Part shown: positions 51,799 through 63,850 of the stretch, piece by piece
Layout of the letters: each line of letters opens with the position of its first letter
Numbering within the stretch: the stretch's first letter is position 1
Source: Oncomelania hupensis
Taxonomy: Eukaryota > Mollusca > Gastropoda > Littorinimorpha > Pomatiopsidae
Direction: 5' to 3'
Assembly: GCA_036898135.1 (NCBI GenBank)
Contig: CM072516.1
Span: forward strand, 60,753,740-60,817,739
DNA length: 64,000 nucleotides
Program-made: the position numbers and the translations under genes
Notes under the pieces: generated by a model
Told to the model about the DNA's origin: nothing
The model's input: only the letters and a program-made list of their open reading frames with translations
The model's database searches: none

Positions 51799-54700
51799 AT
51801 GGCTGACTTCTGGCAGAAAGGGATGCAACTGAATCTAAAAGGCAAACAGCTGACGAAGTACGTCAAGTCCCAGGAGAGAATACAAGAACGAGAATTAGAA
51901 GAACAACGTCGCCGAGAAGAAAGAGAATTAGAAGAGCGGCGTCAAGAAAGAGAAGAGCAGCGACAAGAAAAAGACAGAGAATTCGAGCTGAAGCGTCTTG
52001 AGTTCCAGCTAGAAATGACGCGCATCCAGCAACAGCAGAATGCGCCACAAGTTATCAGTGACAACAAAGCTCCAAAATTGCCAGCGTTCGTCGACGGGAA
52101 GGACCAGATCGACAGTTATTTGGCGAGATTTGAAAGGTTTGCCAAAAGCTCTAACTGGCAACCTCAAGACTGGGCGATTCGACTAAGTGCACTTCTGACG
52201 GGGCAAGCACTCGACGTCTACACCAGATTGTCGGACGATGACGCTAAAGACTACGACGTCTTGAAAGAGGCCCTATTGCAGTGCTACAACTTTACAGAGA
52301 AGGGCTACCGTAAACGCTTCCGTGAATGCCGGCCTAAGTCAGACGAGACGCCAAAGCAGTTTGTGGAGCGCCTGTCGTCATATCTACACAAGTGGGTGGA
52401 ATTATCAGGCGAAAGGAAGTCTTACGACAGTCTCCATGACCTGATCGTGAAGGAACAATTTCTCAATGCCTGTCACAAGGACCTAGCGACCCACTTAGAA
52501 GAACAAAAGCTGCAGACGCTTAAAGATGTGACTGAGGCTGCTGAAAGATATCTCATCGCTCATGGGAAGACCCTGGGGCCACCCAGCGCGACGAAACATT
52601 TTCAGAAGACTGGAAACCATGTGAACCAGATCCAGGGGTGCCAGACGAGCCAGAAACAGACGGACTCCACGCCACCTCCCAGGGAAGGGCATTCAAGAGG
52701 CTGTTTCACCTGCAACGCTACAGACCACAGGGCGGCTAATTGTCCTCAAAACAAAAGTAGCGGACAGCGGAGCAGTACGGACAACGCAGCGGCGGGCAAC
52801 CGGCAGAGGCGGTTCTCCAATCAACGGCAATCCAGTAGATCTGACCATCAAGTGTGCGGCGGGAGCGTCATTCTTCCGAGTGAGACCGAGCGCGCAGCTA
52901 CTCCCGCGGACGTGCAAGAGTGCATAACCGATGGCCAACTTCTCCTTGCCAACGGAAAATCCATCCCCGTCGTCGCCAGCGCAGCTGTGACCGTCCAGAA
53001 CATGCCTGTTTCAAAGGGACGCGTCGGAAATCATGAAGTGACTGTTCTAAGAGACTCTGGCTGCAGTGGGGTCATCGTCAGAGAAGACCTAATCGCTAAA
53101 GAACAATTCACTGGCGATTCTAAATGGACACTCATGGCCGACAGCAAATGTGTGAAAGCGCCAGTTGCAAAAATTCATGTCAACACCCCTTTCTACATAG
53201 GCGAAGTCGAAGCGGTTTGCCTGAAGAAGCCGCTGTATGATTTGATGATCGGGAATATCGACGGCGCGAGACGACCCGACGACCCCGATCCAGAATGGAG
53301 TCCTGCCTCAACCCAACGCGTCGAAGTTGTGGAGGAGGATCCATTGCCATTTCCCGATGGAGACCTTTCAGAGCTGCTACGGGACAATGTGGCTACTCCG
53401 GCTCAGCCCTGCCGACCAGAGATCGTCGGTGCTGTTACTACCAGGGCCCAGGCCAAGAGAGACAAGACGTCTACGCCACTGAAGGTCGCCGACAACTCCA
53501 AAGCTGCCATCGTGGACAGAGATAAGATGATCCAGCTCCAGGAAGCTGATAGTACTTTAAACAAGTACAGGAACCGCCAAGACCACGTGACCAAAGGCAG
53601 TGGTACGGTCTACTTTGAGGTGAAGGCCAAGATCCTGTATCGAATCTTCCAGCGCCCGAGGGTCAACGGAGGGAAACCACTACGTCAAGTATTGGTACCG
53701 TTACCCCTAAGGCGCCAGGTGATGGAAGTAGCGCATGACTCAATCATGGGAGGTCACCTGGATATCAAGAAGATGTCGGATAGAATCCAGGCGGTGATCT
53801 ACTGGCCAGGACTTCATGCGGACGTCAGCCGTTTCTGCCGATCATGTGACATTTGCCAGAAGACCATACCTCGAGGAAGGGTCCCGAAAGTGCCTATGCA
53901 GAGGATGCCTCTGATCGACCGACCATTCAAGAGGGTGGCCTTAGACTTAATCGGCAAAATAAGACCTCCGAGTGAAGAAGGTCATCGGTGGGTACTGACT
54001 TTAGTGGACTATGCGACTCGGTACCCAGAAGAAGTGCCTCTGAAGAAGATTGACACTGAAACTGTTGCAGAGGCGCTGGTGGACATGTTCAGCAGACTTG
54101 GAGTGCCTGAAGAAATTCTGACAGACCTCGGGACGCAGTTCGTCTCTGACTGCATGAAGGAGGTCAACAGACTGCTGAGCATCCGGCATTTGACTACGAC
54201 ACCCTACCATCCGATGTGCAACGGGCTTGTCGAGAAGTTCAATGCTACGCTGAAGTCCACCCTGAAGAAACTGTGCAGCGAGCAGCCCAGACAATGGCAT
54301 CGCTATATCAACGCCTTACTTTTCGCCTACAGAGAAGTACCGCAGGAGTCCACCGGCTTTTCTCCGTTCGAGCTGCTATACGGAAGAACCATCCGAGGGC
54401 CGATGCACATCCTAAAAGAACTGTGGACGAAGGAAGTAGACACCCCAGAGGTGAAGAACAGCTACCAGTACGTGTTTGAGCTACGGGAGAAGCTGGAGCA
54501 GACTCTCGAGATAGCCAGAGAAAACCTGAAGAAGTCCCAAGACTGTGGAAAGCACTACTACGATCGTAGGGCTGTGAACAGGAAGTTCAAACCTGGCAAC
54601 AAAGTGCTGGTGCTGCTACCTACTGACCACAATAAGTTGCTGATGCAGTGGAAAGGCCCGTACGAAGTGGAGACCGTGGTGGGAATCCACGACTACAAGG

Positions 54701-55251
54701 TGAAGGTCGGCCAGCATTCCAAGATATACCACGCCAACCTCCTTAAGCTGTACGTGGAAAGGCCATCAGAGACTGTGCACGCAGCCACAGCAGCTGTGAC
54801 CGACGACAGCTTTGACAGCGAAGAACTGTTGGAACTTGGAGACTTCCACAGCAAAGAAGGCATCAATGATGTTAAGCTAGGACCGAGCTTGACGGAAGGT
54901 CAAAAGTTGGAGCTCAAGGACCTTATGGGCGAGTTTCCCCATAACTTCAATGATGTCTCAGGCTCTACGACTTTAGTCGAACATGAAGTCCACACCCAGA
55001 CCTGGAAGGAGCATCTGCAGACCTTGAGGGAGCCGTTCCACCGTCCCGCAGAAGCCAACCTGACCGTGAGACCCAGCAAATGCATCCTGGGAGCTGACAA
55101 CGTCGACTGCGTCGGACATCCGATGGAAGAAGGAGACAACGGAGGACGCACTGATTCCAGGGAAGCCCACGTGATCATCGTCTTTGACCCTGGGCCGATG
55201 ACGACCGCAACTGACGAGGGCGTCGTTTCCTTGCGAATGAAAGAACATTGA
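51799..55251 (+). CDS. Gag-protease-integrase polyprotein with truncated, rearranged RT remnant
   Basis: The ATG (AAGATGG) is the first in a frame already open from 51427. The upstream part has tandem 15-bp GAACTTTCCAGAAAA repeats and no ATG. About 1150 aa. The N-terminus is a charged helical region (ERELEEQRRREERE). A Gag capsid-like block follows (KAPKLPAFVDGKDQIDSYL), then a CX2CX4HX4C zinc knuckle (CFTCNATDHRAANC, about 302) and a protease-like LRDSGCSG (about 419). The integrase has an H2C2 zinc region (from about 646) and core residues Asp716, Asp776 and Glu812; the last two are 35 apart. At 1031-1066 comes an RT N-terminal block, directly followed by TWKEHLQTL (normally after the YxDD motif) and then FDPGPMTTA (normally before it). 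The YxDD core and RNase H are absent. The frame stays open through the rearrangement. Confidence 0.9.
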   Translation: MADFWQKGMQLNLKGKQLTKYVKSQERIQERELEEQRRREERELEERRQEREEQRQEKDREFELKRLEFQLEMTRIQQQQNAPQVISDNKAPKLPAFVDGKDQIDSYLARFERFAKSSNWQPQDWAIRLSALLTGQALDVYTRLSDDDAKDYDVLKEALLQCYNFTEKGYRKRFRECRPKSDETPKQFVERLSSYLHKWVELSGERKSYDSLHDLIVKEQFLNACHKDLATHLEEQKLQTLKDVTEAAERYLIAHGKTLGPPSATKHFQKTGNHVNQIQGCQTSQKQTDSTPPPREGHSRGCFTCNATDHRAANCPQNKSSGQRSSTDNAAAGNRQRRFSNQRQSSRSDHQVCGGSVILPSETERAATPADVQECITDGQLLLANGKSIPVVASAAVTVQNMPVSKGRVGNHEVTVLRDSGCSGVIVREDLIAKEQFTGDSKWTLMADSKCVKAPVAKIHVNTPFYIGEVEAVCLKKPLYDLMIGNIDGARRPDDPDPEWSPASTQRVEVVEEDPLPFPDGDLSELLRDNVATPAQPCRPEIVGAVTTRAQAKRDKTSTPLKVADNSKAAIVDRDKMIQLQEADSTLNKYRNRQDHVTKGSGTVYFEVKAKILYRIFQRPRVNGGKPLRQVLVPLPLRRQVMEVAHDSIMGGHLDIKKMSDRIQAVIYWPGLHADVSRFCRSCDICQKTIPRGRVPKVPMQRMPLIDRPFKRVALDLIGKIRPPSEEGHRWVLTLVDYATRYPEEVPLKKIDTETVAEALVDMFSRLGVPEEILTDLGTQFVSDCMKEVNRLLSIRHLTTTPYHPMCNGLVEKFNATLKSTLKKLCSEQPRQWHRYINALLFAYREVPQESTGFSPFELLYGRTIRGPMHILKELWTKEVDTPEVKNSYQYVFELREKLEQTLEIARENLKKSQDCGKHYYDRRAVNRKFKPGNKVLVLLPTDHNKLLMQWKGPYEVETVVGIHDYKVKVGQHSKIYHANLLKLYVERPSETVHAATAAVTDDSFDSEELLELGDFHSKEGINDVKLGPSLTEGQKLELKDLMGEFPHNFNDVSGSTTLVEHEVHTQTWKEHLQTLREPFHRPAEANLTVRPSKCILGADNVDCVGHPMEEGDNGGRTDSREAHVIIVFDPGPMTTATDEGVVSLRMKEH

Positions 55252-55548
55252 CTGTGTGGATGAACTAAGAATATTGGTAATGACAGACTTGAAAATGAAA
55301 AACGTTGACTGGGTAAATGATCTGTGAACATTGACAGTATCCAGAAAGATTTGCAGATGAGAAACATTGACTCTGTGTGAATGAACTGTGAACATTGACA
55401 GCATCCAGAAAGACTTGCAGATGAGAAACTTTGTGTGAATGAGCTGAGAACATTGACAGTGTTCAGACAGTCTGAAATAAGTTTTAATTCTGAACTTTGT
55501 TTGTGCATTACGTTTCAACGTTGTTGAAAGAAATTGGGTAAATTTCTT
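55252..55548 (+). repeat. 3' internal tandem repeat of the LTR element
   Basis: Two to three imperfect units of about 65 bp contain GAACATTGACAG, ATCCAGAAAGA and TTGCAGATGAGAAAC, between the stop codon and the polypurine tract. No ORF. Confidence 0.8.
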
Positions 55549-55550
55549 CT

Positions 55551-55561
55551 TGAGTGGGGGG
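55551..55561 (+). other. Polypurine-type tract before the 3' LTR
   Basis: GAGTGGGGGG ends four bases before the 3' LTR, the expected position for the plus-strand primer. One T interrupts it. Confidence 0.6.
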
Positions 55562-55564
55562 TTA

Positions 55565-56206
55565 TGTTACGTTGAAACGCGAACGAAAGTATGTCGGAAA
55601 CGCGCACGATAGATCTAATCATTTCGTTTTGCAAAGTATTCAATAATGGAGTTTATTTACCTTTGATTTGAGTTTGCATTGTTGTTAGGAGAGGCTTTGT
55701 ATAACGTTGATAATTCTGGTTAGTCGATATTGTTGTAGAATTTTCTGGATCTGTTTGTTTACTATCAATCGAAGTTTCTTGATGGTCGTAGATAATGGAG
55801 AACATTCTTTTGGCAGGAAGAGAGAAGTATGACGTAAGTCAGTGATGACGATCTTTAATTCTGATTGGTTGGTTGTAATGCGTCATTTTCTAGAACGAGC
55901 TGTCGTCATCTCGAAGGAGGAAAAAAAATTATATATTCGATGCTCCGTGCGTTTTGTAGAGATTGTTGTTGATAGTGAAGCTGGAAAGTAAATTTGAAAG
56001 TTGTTGAGTTGAGTTGAGAATTGTATGCAGTTGTTGATGTATGCTGAATAAAAGTGGAAAACTTCATACGTCGACTTTGTGACTTGTATGCTGATTGAGC
56101 GGGCTGCGTGAATAAACGAATCTGAGTTACACAACTATCAGGAATTCAAGCATCGGGGCTGAATCAGATACTGATAGAAAACTCCATCATCAAACGGAGT
56201 GTAACA
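55565..56206 (+). repeat. 3' LTR
   Basis: 642 bp, almost identical to the 5' LTR, with the same TGTTACG start and GTAACA end. Confidence 0.95.
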
Positions 56207-57957
<1,751 letters not shown>

Positions 57958-58020
57958 AACACACACACACACGCACACACACACCCACACCACACACACA
58001 AACGCAGACACACTCACACA

Positions 58021-58053
<33 letters not shown>
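57958..58053. repeat. (CA)n microsatellite
   Basis: CA repeat with several interruptions, directly upstream of a family X copy. Confidence 0.95.
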
Positions 58054-58054
<1 letters not shown>

Positions 58055-58055
<1 letters not shown>

Positions 58056-58345
58056 CCCCCCTGGTGGTGCCAGAGGTTTCTGTACAAATAGCGTCCCAAC
58101 TTTGTGGAAATTTAGTGCTTTAAATTCCCACTGTTGCTGTCTTCCTCCTTTGTTCTTTCTCGTTCCTACTCTGTTCTACCAATCTACTATCTTCTTTGCT
58201 AGACCAGTCACCTACCTTTTTACTTGAGAACTCTCCCAGAACTCCTCATTTGTGTATGGAGTCTGTTGGGTCAGCTTGGAGCTATTGAACGCTTTATGCC
58301 AAATGGTCACTGGGGCTTACTATTGTAATATTTCTCCATGGTGGA
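58055..58345 (+). repeat. Interspersed family X, copy 3 (3'-truncated)
   Basis: It matches the first 290 bp of the 10145 copy: CCTGGTGGTGCCAGAGGTTT, GTGCTTTAAATTCCCACTG and CTAGACCAGTCACCTACC. It stops at ACTGGGGCTTACTAT. Confidence 0.8.
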
Positions 58346-58844
58346 GAGGAGCCCCAAGCCTCGGCCGTTTCTAATAAAACCTCTGACCTATATTTATAAT
58401 GTAGTATCCCTGGATAAAACAGTGTGACGTACAACGATATCTATACACACATAGGCCTACTACTCCCGCGGCGCGTAATACCCCGTAATAAATAAATATT
58501 ATGCTGAAGCTCGCTTTTTTTCCCACGGCCCCTGAGTCTACTGAGCTGTCCTCGGCAAATACGACCTGCTGGTCACAAGGTGATAATCCTTGCGGAGCGG
58601 ATTAAAGGAGGATTATCCAGTGACTAGGTGCAACTTTTTGTCACACGCTCTCGTAACTTTAAAAAGTGTAATCGGAAGACTTTGCCGGCAGGGTGGCCTT
58701 GTGGAGTGGGCTTGTAGTATGAGTAGTTAGTAGCGTTTCAAGACTTTCTGTTATGTACCATACTTTTCCCAGGACTCGAATGTTTTTGAAGTGCGATTAA
58801 TATTGAGAGAGATCGTGAAGTATAGGATTTATTGCACAGAGGCT
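58346..58844. other. Intergenic sequence, no recognised feature
   Basis: No ORF or repeat that I can name. Confidence 0.4.
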
Positions 58845-58925
58845 CAGTGGTCTAATGCTCTCTCCTTGGTGTGCGGGAGACCTGCTGGTTCGCATCTCGA
58901 CAGCGCACATCGTAGCTAGAGACCT
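58845..58925 (+). mobile_element. tRNA-like SINE head
   Basis: An A-box-like GCTCAGTGGTCTAATGC and a B box GGTTCGCATCT are spaced as in a tRNA. The head is followed at once by a foldback element, so its 3' part may be lost. Confidence 0.5.
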
Positions 58926-59152
58926 GTCTTTATTGGAATGTTCGTGGGGGTTTACCAACTTTTTTTTCGAGGTTCTCAGATCCCGAATCTAGATTTTTGA
59001 ACTTTTAGGACACCCACCCTCCCTACTACATCCAACCCACTCCGCTCCTCACACCTCCTCACACATAATTTTTCTGCAGGAACTAAGGTTCGGGAACTGA
59101 GAACCCCGAAAAAAGGGTTCGTGAACCTCCACGAGTTTTCTAATTAAGACCG
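58926..59152. mobile_element. Foldback MITE family Y, copy 1
   Basis: The left arm (58926-58998) pairs with the right arm (59084-59150). The shared end is GTCTTWATTGGAA and the inner arm includes TTTCGAGGTTCTCAGATCCC. It resembles the copy at 62097-62277. Confidence 0.7.
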
Positions 59153-59352
59153 ACCATATCACACGTCGCGAGAACTCTCTCACTACTAGTATAAGGTTCG
59201 GAGTCAAATATAATGCTGCTTCGACTCTCAGCTAGCTCCCGACGATGACGGGGACATTTACTCACACAAGTAGTCGACTTTTCTACAAGGATTCTTGAAA
59301 ACGGTGTGTCAAATTTCGCCCAAATGTCGCCGTAGCGACACCTAAAAATCAC

Positions 59353-59412
<60 letters not shown>

Positions 59413-60118
59413 GGTGCCTGTGTTGCATGAGCAGCTCTAAAATAAGCTCTCAGATCTGAATTTGAGTTTGTGGAATATTAGCTCCTTTGTGAGAATATGT
59501 GTCGCCGCATGACAAAACCCGGCTAAAGACGCCAGGATTGATTCGCTGCTACAGCCGTAGAACACTAAAAATAGGCTACCCCATCAATTTTAAGATTGTT
59601 GCCTCTTTGTCTTTATTTAAGACTTTTCTTTAATATCCCAAACGGATTTTGTTCAAAAATTACTAAAACATTGTTTATTTTGTTGATTTTGATAAGGGTG
59701 TTGATCACACCTTGCTAAAACAATGGCACTAATTGACCTCCGATACCCCAACTTTTCTTGTCCCACTATGAAGGGAAACCCCCAATGTGGATTGATATAT
59801 AACGTCTGGGGAGTGAAAAGTCCCTATTGGTACTACTTTTTGGTACATAAAAGTGTGTGGCATATGAATTTTTCATGAAATTCATTGTTCTGAAGCTTGC
59901 TAGTGACACAAGTTGTGTTCGAATGCGTCTCTTGCCGAGTCGTGAAAAACGGAAGTGTTTCCTATAAATTTTCGACGATTTTTAGTTCAAAGTGAATTTT
60001 TTAATGTAGATAAACTCATCTTACATCTATTTCAAGTGTTTTCTTGCAATATTTATGTTGCATTTGTTAGAAACAATTTGTCAAAGTAAGTGACGATTCT
60101 TTTTGGAAACCGGAAGTG
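59153..60118. other. Sequence with a (TC)n tract, upstream of a small ORF
   Basis: (TC)n lies at 59357-59411. CGGAAGTG motifs at 59950 and 60111 resemble ETS sites. No gene was recognised. Confidence 0.4.
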
Positions 60119-60352
60119 ATGGCTTCGTCTCCAGCGTCAGTAGATGTGTCGTCTGCTAGAGTAGCTAGGGCCTTGAATCGACCCGGTTTTGCTTCTGAAG
60201 AGCTCCAAGACCTGCTTTCGGACTATTTTTATGATGGTGCCGGTGGGAACTGTGATGAGGATTATGATTCTGACGAGCAGAAGCTTGATCCCGTTATTAA
60301 ACGATACCGTTTGTTTTTATTCAATGATTCATGTTTCGTAGCTTTGCTATAG
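60119..60352 (+). CDS. Hypothetical 77-aa ORF, possible first exon
   Basis: The ATG directly follows CCGGAAGTG (ETS-like), a layout common at housekeeping first exons. The product has an alanine/serine-rich start (ASSPASVDVSSARVARAL), then ELQDLLSDYFY and an acidic stretch (CDEDYDSDEQK). I recognise no domain. Acidic N-termini of this kind occur in piggyBac-type proteins, but no transposase core follows, so that is only a guess. It may splice out before the stop. Confidence 0.35.
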   Translation: MASSPASVDVSSARVARALNRPGFASEELQDLLSDYFYDGAGGNCDEDYDSDEQKLDPVIKRYRLFLFNDSCFVALL

Positions 60353-61829
60353 GCGTGTCTTTAATAATCCGTCATTCTACTTGCATAGATTTAGGTAAAG
60401 GTTGAAAAGGCGATATCAGTGAAAGAATTACAGTAGGAGTGTGGAAAATATTTCAGTAGTATATTTTGTTGGGTGGAGGTGGGGTGGGGAGGGTTGAAAA
60501 GGTAAGTAGTCTGGCCTGCATTCAATATTACTAGCATGACAAGTTGACTATGTTCTCAGTATTTATTATTGTTGGTTTGTCTGTTTTAGGAAATGAACAT
60601 GAGGACTATTTACCAAATTACTAGTAATTAGTATTTGCTTTGATATTTGTGTTTATTTAAACTTTATAGAGCAAAATTACATGTTATTTTGATTTACACC
60701 TGTGACGCGACAGATTTATTCGACGTGCGGAAGGGAGTGGAGAATCGGGGAATTATTAAAGCTTGATTATTAGGACTGAAAACTACCTAATGAAACTTTT
60801 GTTTTAGGTTTGTAATCTTTGTTTGACTATTTGAACTGAGCTGATGTAGCTGCTTGCAATTAAACAAAAGATTACTTGAAGGACGAGGGATTTAAGAGGG
60901 GGGGGGGGATTATGATAGGGTTTATTTTAGAAAAATTATTGATTCAGGCCATGTTCTTGATATATTATTATGTGTTTGAGTTATTATAGACTTGCTAAAC
61001 ACTTGTTTTATTTCTAATATATTTAAAAACACTATGCATTATGGATGGGTACAGAATAAAATTGTGCGTACTGTTTTAATTTGTTTATGTTTATGTTCAG
61101 TATTGTGTGGATGGTGTATAATGTGAATTTTCTCATCTTATCTCAACTCACTGCCATATTGCTGCCATCTTCCTGATTGTTTTGATACCAAATACATGGA
61201 TGGGAAAATTCTGGTTGTGAAGTAATGATCACTTTACAATTTAAAACTTTGAAGTCAATTTCTGGAAAGTAGCCCCCGAGAAAATAAAATATTTAAAAAA
61301 ATCATAAAACATCAACAAATAAAGATAAAACAATTTGTTTTTTTGCATTTTGAAGATTATTTTTAGTACTTTGTTAATAAATAAATAAGTAATTTTTCAT
61401 ATTTTGACACTTTAGCCTGGTTTTCTCATGCTGCAACACATATCATGAACCAAGACATGTTTGCGTATATGAAGTGCGGGTTTTGTTGTTGTTGTTGTTG
61501 TTGTTTTTTATAGATAATAAATGCTGCTAATCATGTAGTCTTTTTGTTTATTTCGGTTTGGGATCATTGCGGTCCTGTGAAGATCTCCGTTGTTCGTCAT
61601 GGCGACCGTGTCGTCGTCTGATATGATTTTGTGTTCTAAGTGAACAAGACTGTTTTATTCATCATGATGGAATTAAATAAAAGGTGGGCCAATAAAATGT
61701 TACCACTTTTTAATTGTACATAGGTTTTTACAATGAAAACGTTTTTTGAAAATTGTCTTCACAGAAATGTCACGGAAGCACCCCATTACCATTTGATACC
61801 AAAGGTTTCCCACTTTTTCACTCGTCCTG
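60353..61829. other. AT-rich sequence, no recognised gene
   Basis: It holds a G-run at about 60899-60908 and (TTG)n at about 61484-61503. Nothing else is supported. Confidence 0.4.
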
Positions 61830-62050
61830 TTCACAGTTTAATACTTGATGGTATGCTCAATCCAGGCTCCTCTTCTCTGGATTACAGTTGCAACACGCAC
61901 ATTAAAGTTTGTGATGATATTGCTACACATCTCAAAGTGGGATTCTCCGAATTTCATGACGGATGTTGGTCTTCAGGGCCTCAATGGTCTGTGGGTTGTT
62001 GTAGTACACTCTCTCCTTCATGTACCCTCATAGGAAGTATTCTTTCTTTG
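61830..62050 (-). pseudogene. Degenerate mariner-superfamily transposase C-terminus
   Basis: The minus-strand frame reads GYMKERVYYNNPQTIEALKT followed by NIRHEIRRIPL. This matches the C-terminal region of Tc/mariner-like transposases in which DFFLWGYLK precedes NNPQT(I/L). Stops follow in all segments downstream, and no catalytic residues are preserved here. Confidence 0.6.
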
Positions 62051-62096
62051 TTCTCCAATATTTTATATAAGTCTAAGAAAATAATCGTAATGGCTT

Positions 62097-62277
62097 GTCT
62101 TAATTGGAAGGTTCGGGGAGTTTCAAAAACTATTTTTCGAGGTTCTCCGATCCCCAACCTAGGTTCCTGAACTTGTTTTTGTCCAAAAGGTTCTCAAACC
62201 TAGGTCCGGGATCTAAGAACCTCAAAAAATAGTTTTGGAACCTCCCCGAACCTTCCACGAACCTTGGAATTAAGAGG
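62097..62277. mobile_element. Foldback MITE family Y, copy 2
   Basis: A near-perfect hairpin: the outer end TCTTAATTGGAAGGTTCG is inverted at GAACCTTGGAATTAAGA, and the inner arms contain CTATTTTTCGAGGTTCTC and CCTAGGT. It is better preserved than the copy at 58926. Confidence 0.8.
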
Positions 62278-62685
62278 GGTCATAAGTGTTTAGTTATTTA
62301 ACACTTTAATATGTATTAACCCTAAAGTTAAAGTTTTAACTAAAGTCATTTTAGCAAATACATATATAACTATGCTATCAATGTCTAGGTGATAGGCAGT
62401 TTTGAATTTCAAATGTATTCGACTTCAGGCATTGTATAATTTGTACATTAAGATTGACACACTCCGTGGTATATAACAAAGATTTGTATCACTTATTATA
62501 CATTTTCAACGCCAGTTCACGCGAATAAAAAGAATATCCAAGGAATTATATTCAATCCCCTCAACTATTGCGGAATGCCTGTTGAATTTCAAATTTGTGT
62601 TAAAGCCAGCAGATTTTGTTGTTGGAAAATCAGCTTCTCGACATCTTAGTTATCTTTTTTTTAAAATAAAATTTCCCAATGGTTC
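62278..62685. other. AT-rich sequence, no recognised feature
   Basis: No ORF or named repeat. Confidence 0.4.
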
Positions 62686-62687
62686 AG

Positions 62688-62776
<89 letters not shown>
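62686..62776. repeat. (CAT)n microsatellite
   Basis: About 30 uninterrupted CAT units. The poly-His frame through it is an artefact. Confidence 0.95.
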
Positions 62777-63515
62777 AGTCATCCTCCTCCTCCTCATCAT
62801 CATCATCTTCTTCTTCTTCTTTCCCCACTTCTTCTTATCATATTGTCCTGATTTTCTTTGTTATCTCCCACTTGTGGTTGCGCGTAGATCTGGCTAAACC
62901 GTTATGTACTCTTCCCGCCGCGCCTGGAATGGTATATAAGATGTTCTGGGCTGCACAGGAGGGCCACGTACGCTTCATTACCTGCCCCTACCCCCAAGTG
63001 CCGTATACCGTATCGCTAGTCATTCGCTCAGAATTCACTTGCTTCCTAATACCTGCACCCAATTTTTACACGTGGGTTTGCCAGGGTAGCTGTGAGAATA
63101 TGTGCAGCCACCGCGTGCAGCAGAGCGGAGTGCCGAGTACAGTACTTTCAAAGTATTCCAAGAAAGTCTCGAGTTCGATTCAGGTTTACAACAGCAGATC
63201 TAACTCTCTGAACTAGAAGAATCGTCACCAAATCCTATATTATACTTGATGTCGCTGAGAGCGTGTATCAGAAGTAATGGGTTTGATTCAACATGAGTTG
63301 ATCTGAATAGCCACTGCTGGAAGTCGTAAGGCAACTTACTTCCGAAAGACTGCACGTGGTTTTGTGGGTACACTATCTACAACTATGGGCTATATAGTGA
63401 GTAGGATTAGCCGCAGATTTAAATATGGAAGGGATGATGGCTGTTAGTACTCTTCCTATCCCGCAAAAGTATAATTATGACCGTTTTGTCTTCCATCATG
63501 GAAAAATAACCAATT
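62777..63515. other. Sequence without a recognised gene
   Basis: An open frame at 62872-63216 shows no known domain. A B-box-like GGTTTGATTCA near 63280 hints at a decayed SINE. Confidence 0.35.
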
Positions 63516-63850
63516 TTAGTTCAGTTCAGTTCAGTCCCGCAGACGGACAGGCCGTTGGGGAGACATGAGGGATGCCGACGAAGAGAATTGTCGCCACTTC
63601 GATCTGTCTGCAGCTATTGTCAGGAGGCGCGGCGTGTCTAGCGCCTTCCATCCATGTTTTCACGTCATCAGTCCAGCTTTTTTTTTGGGTCGTCGTCTGC
63701 ACTTGTCTCCGATCCTTCCACTGTTTCTTGCAGGATAGTGTTTTGCAAGGGTGTCAAGCCGCGTGACATGGCCAAACCACGCCAGCTTCCTCATCTTCAC
63801 AACGGCAAGGAGTGCTTCTTGAAGGCAGATGACTTCGCCTTGACGGAATC
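63516..63850 (-). mobile_element. 3' end of a second RTE-like LINE family
   Basis: On the minus strand: a KMRKLAWFGHVTR-like block, a RRRPKKK basic segment, and an end SPTACPSAG-type tail, then a stop codon that is part of the (TGAAC)n tail (AGTTCAGTTCAGTTCAGTC on the plus strand, 63519-63537). The protein layout matches the C-terminus of the RTE copies but the sequence is distinct. Some frameshifts are present. Confidence 0.7.

Larger units (their letters stand above)
50625..56206 (+). mobile_element. LTR retrotransposon, Gmr1-like domain order, RT scrambled
   Basis: Two LTRs (50625-51267 and 55565-56206) begin TGTTACG and end GTAACA and differ at only about three positions, so insertion was recent. 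A tRNA primer site follows the 5' LTR and a purine tract precedes the 3' LTR. The internal ORF has Gag, zinc knuckle, protease and integrase, and then only fragments of RT, with no RNase H. Integrase before RT is the order described for Gmr1-like Ty3/gypsy elements. It sits in a triplet-repeat region, which masks the target duplication. Confidence 0.92.

Noticed and set aside
54900..55518. Minus-strand frames of 181-202 aa
   Set aside because: They are shadows of the LTR-element ORF and of its 3' tandem repeats.
61733..62170. 145-aa plus-strand frame
   Set aside because: It is antisense to a degenerate mariner transposase and runs into a foldback element.
62582..62897. Poly-His protein
   Set aside because: Product of a (CAT)n repeat.
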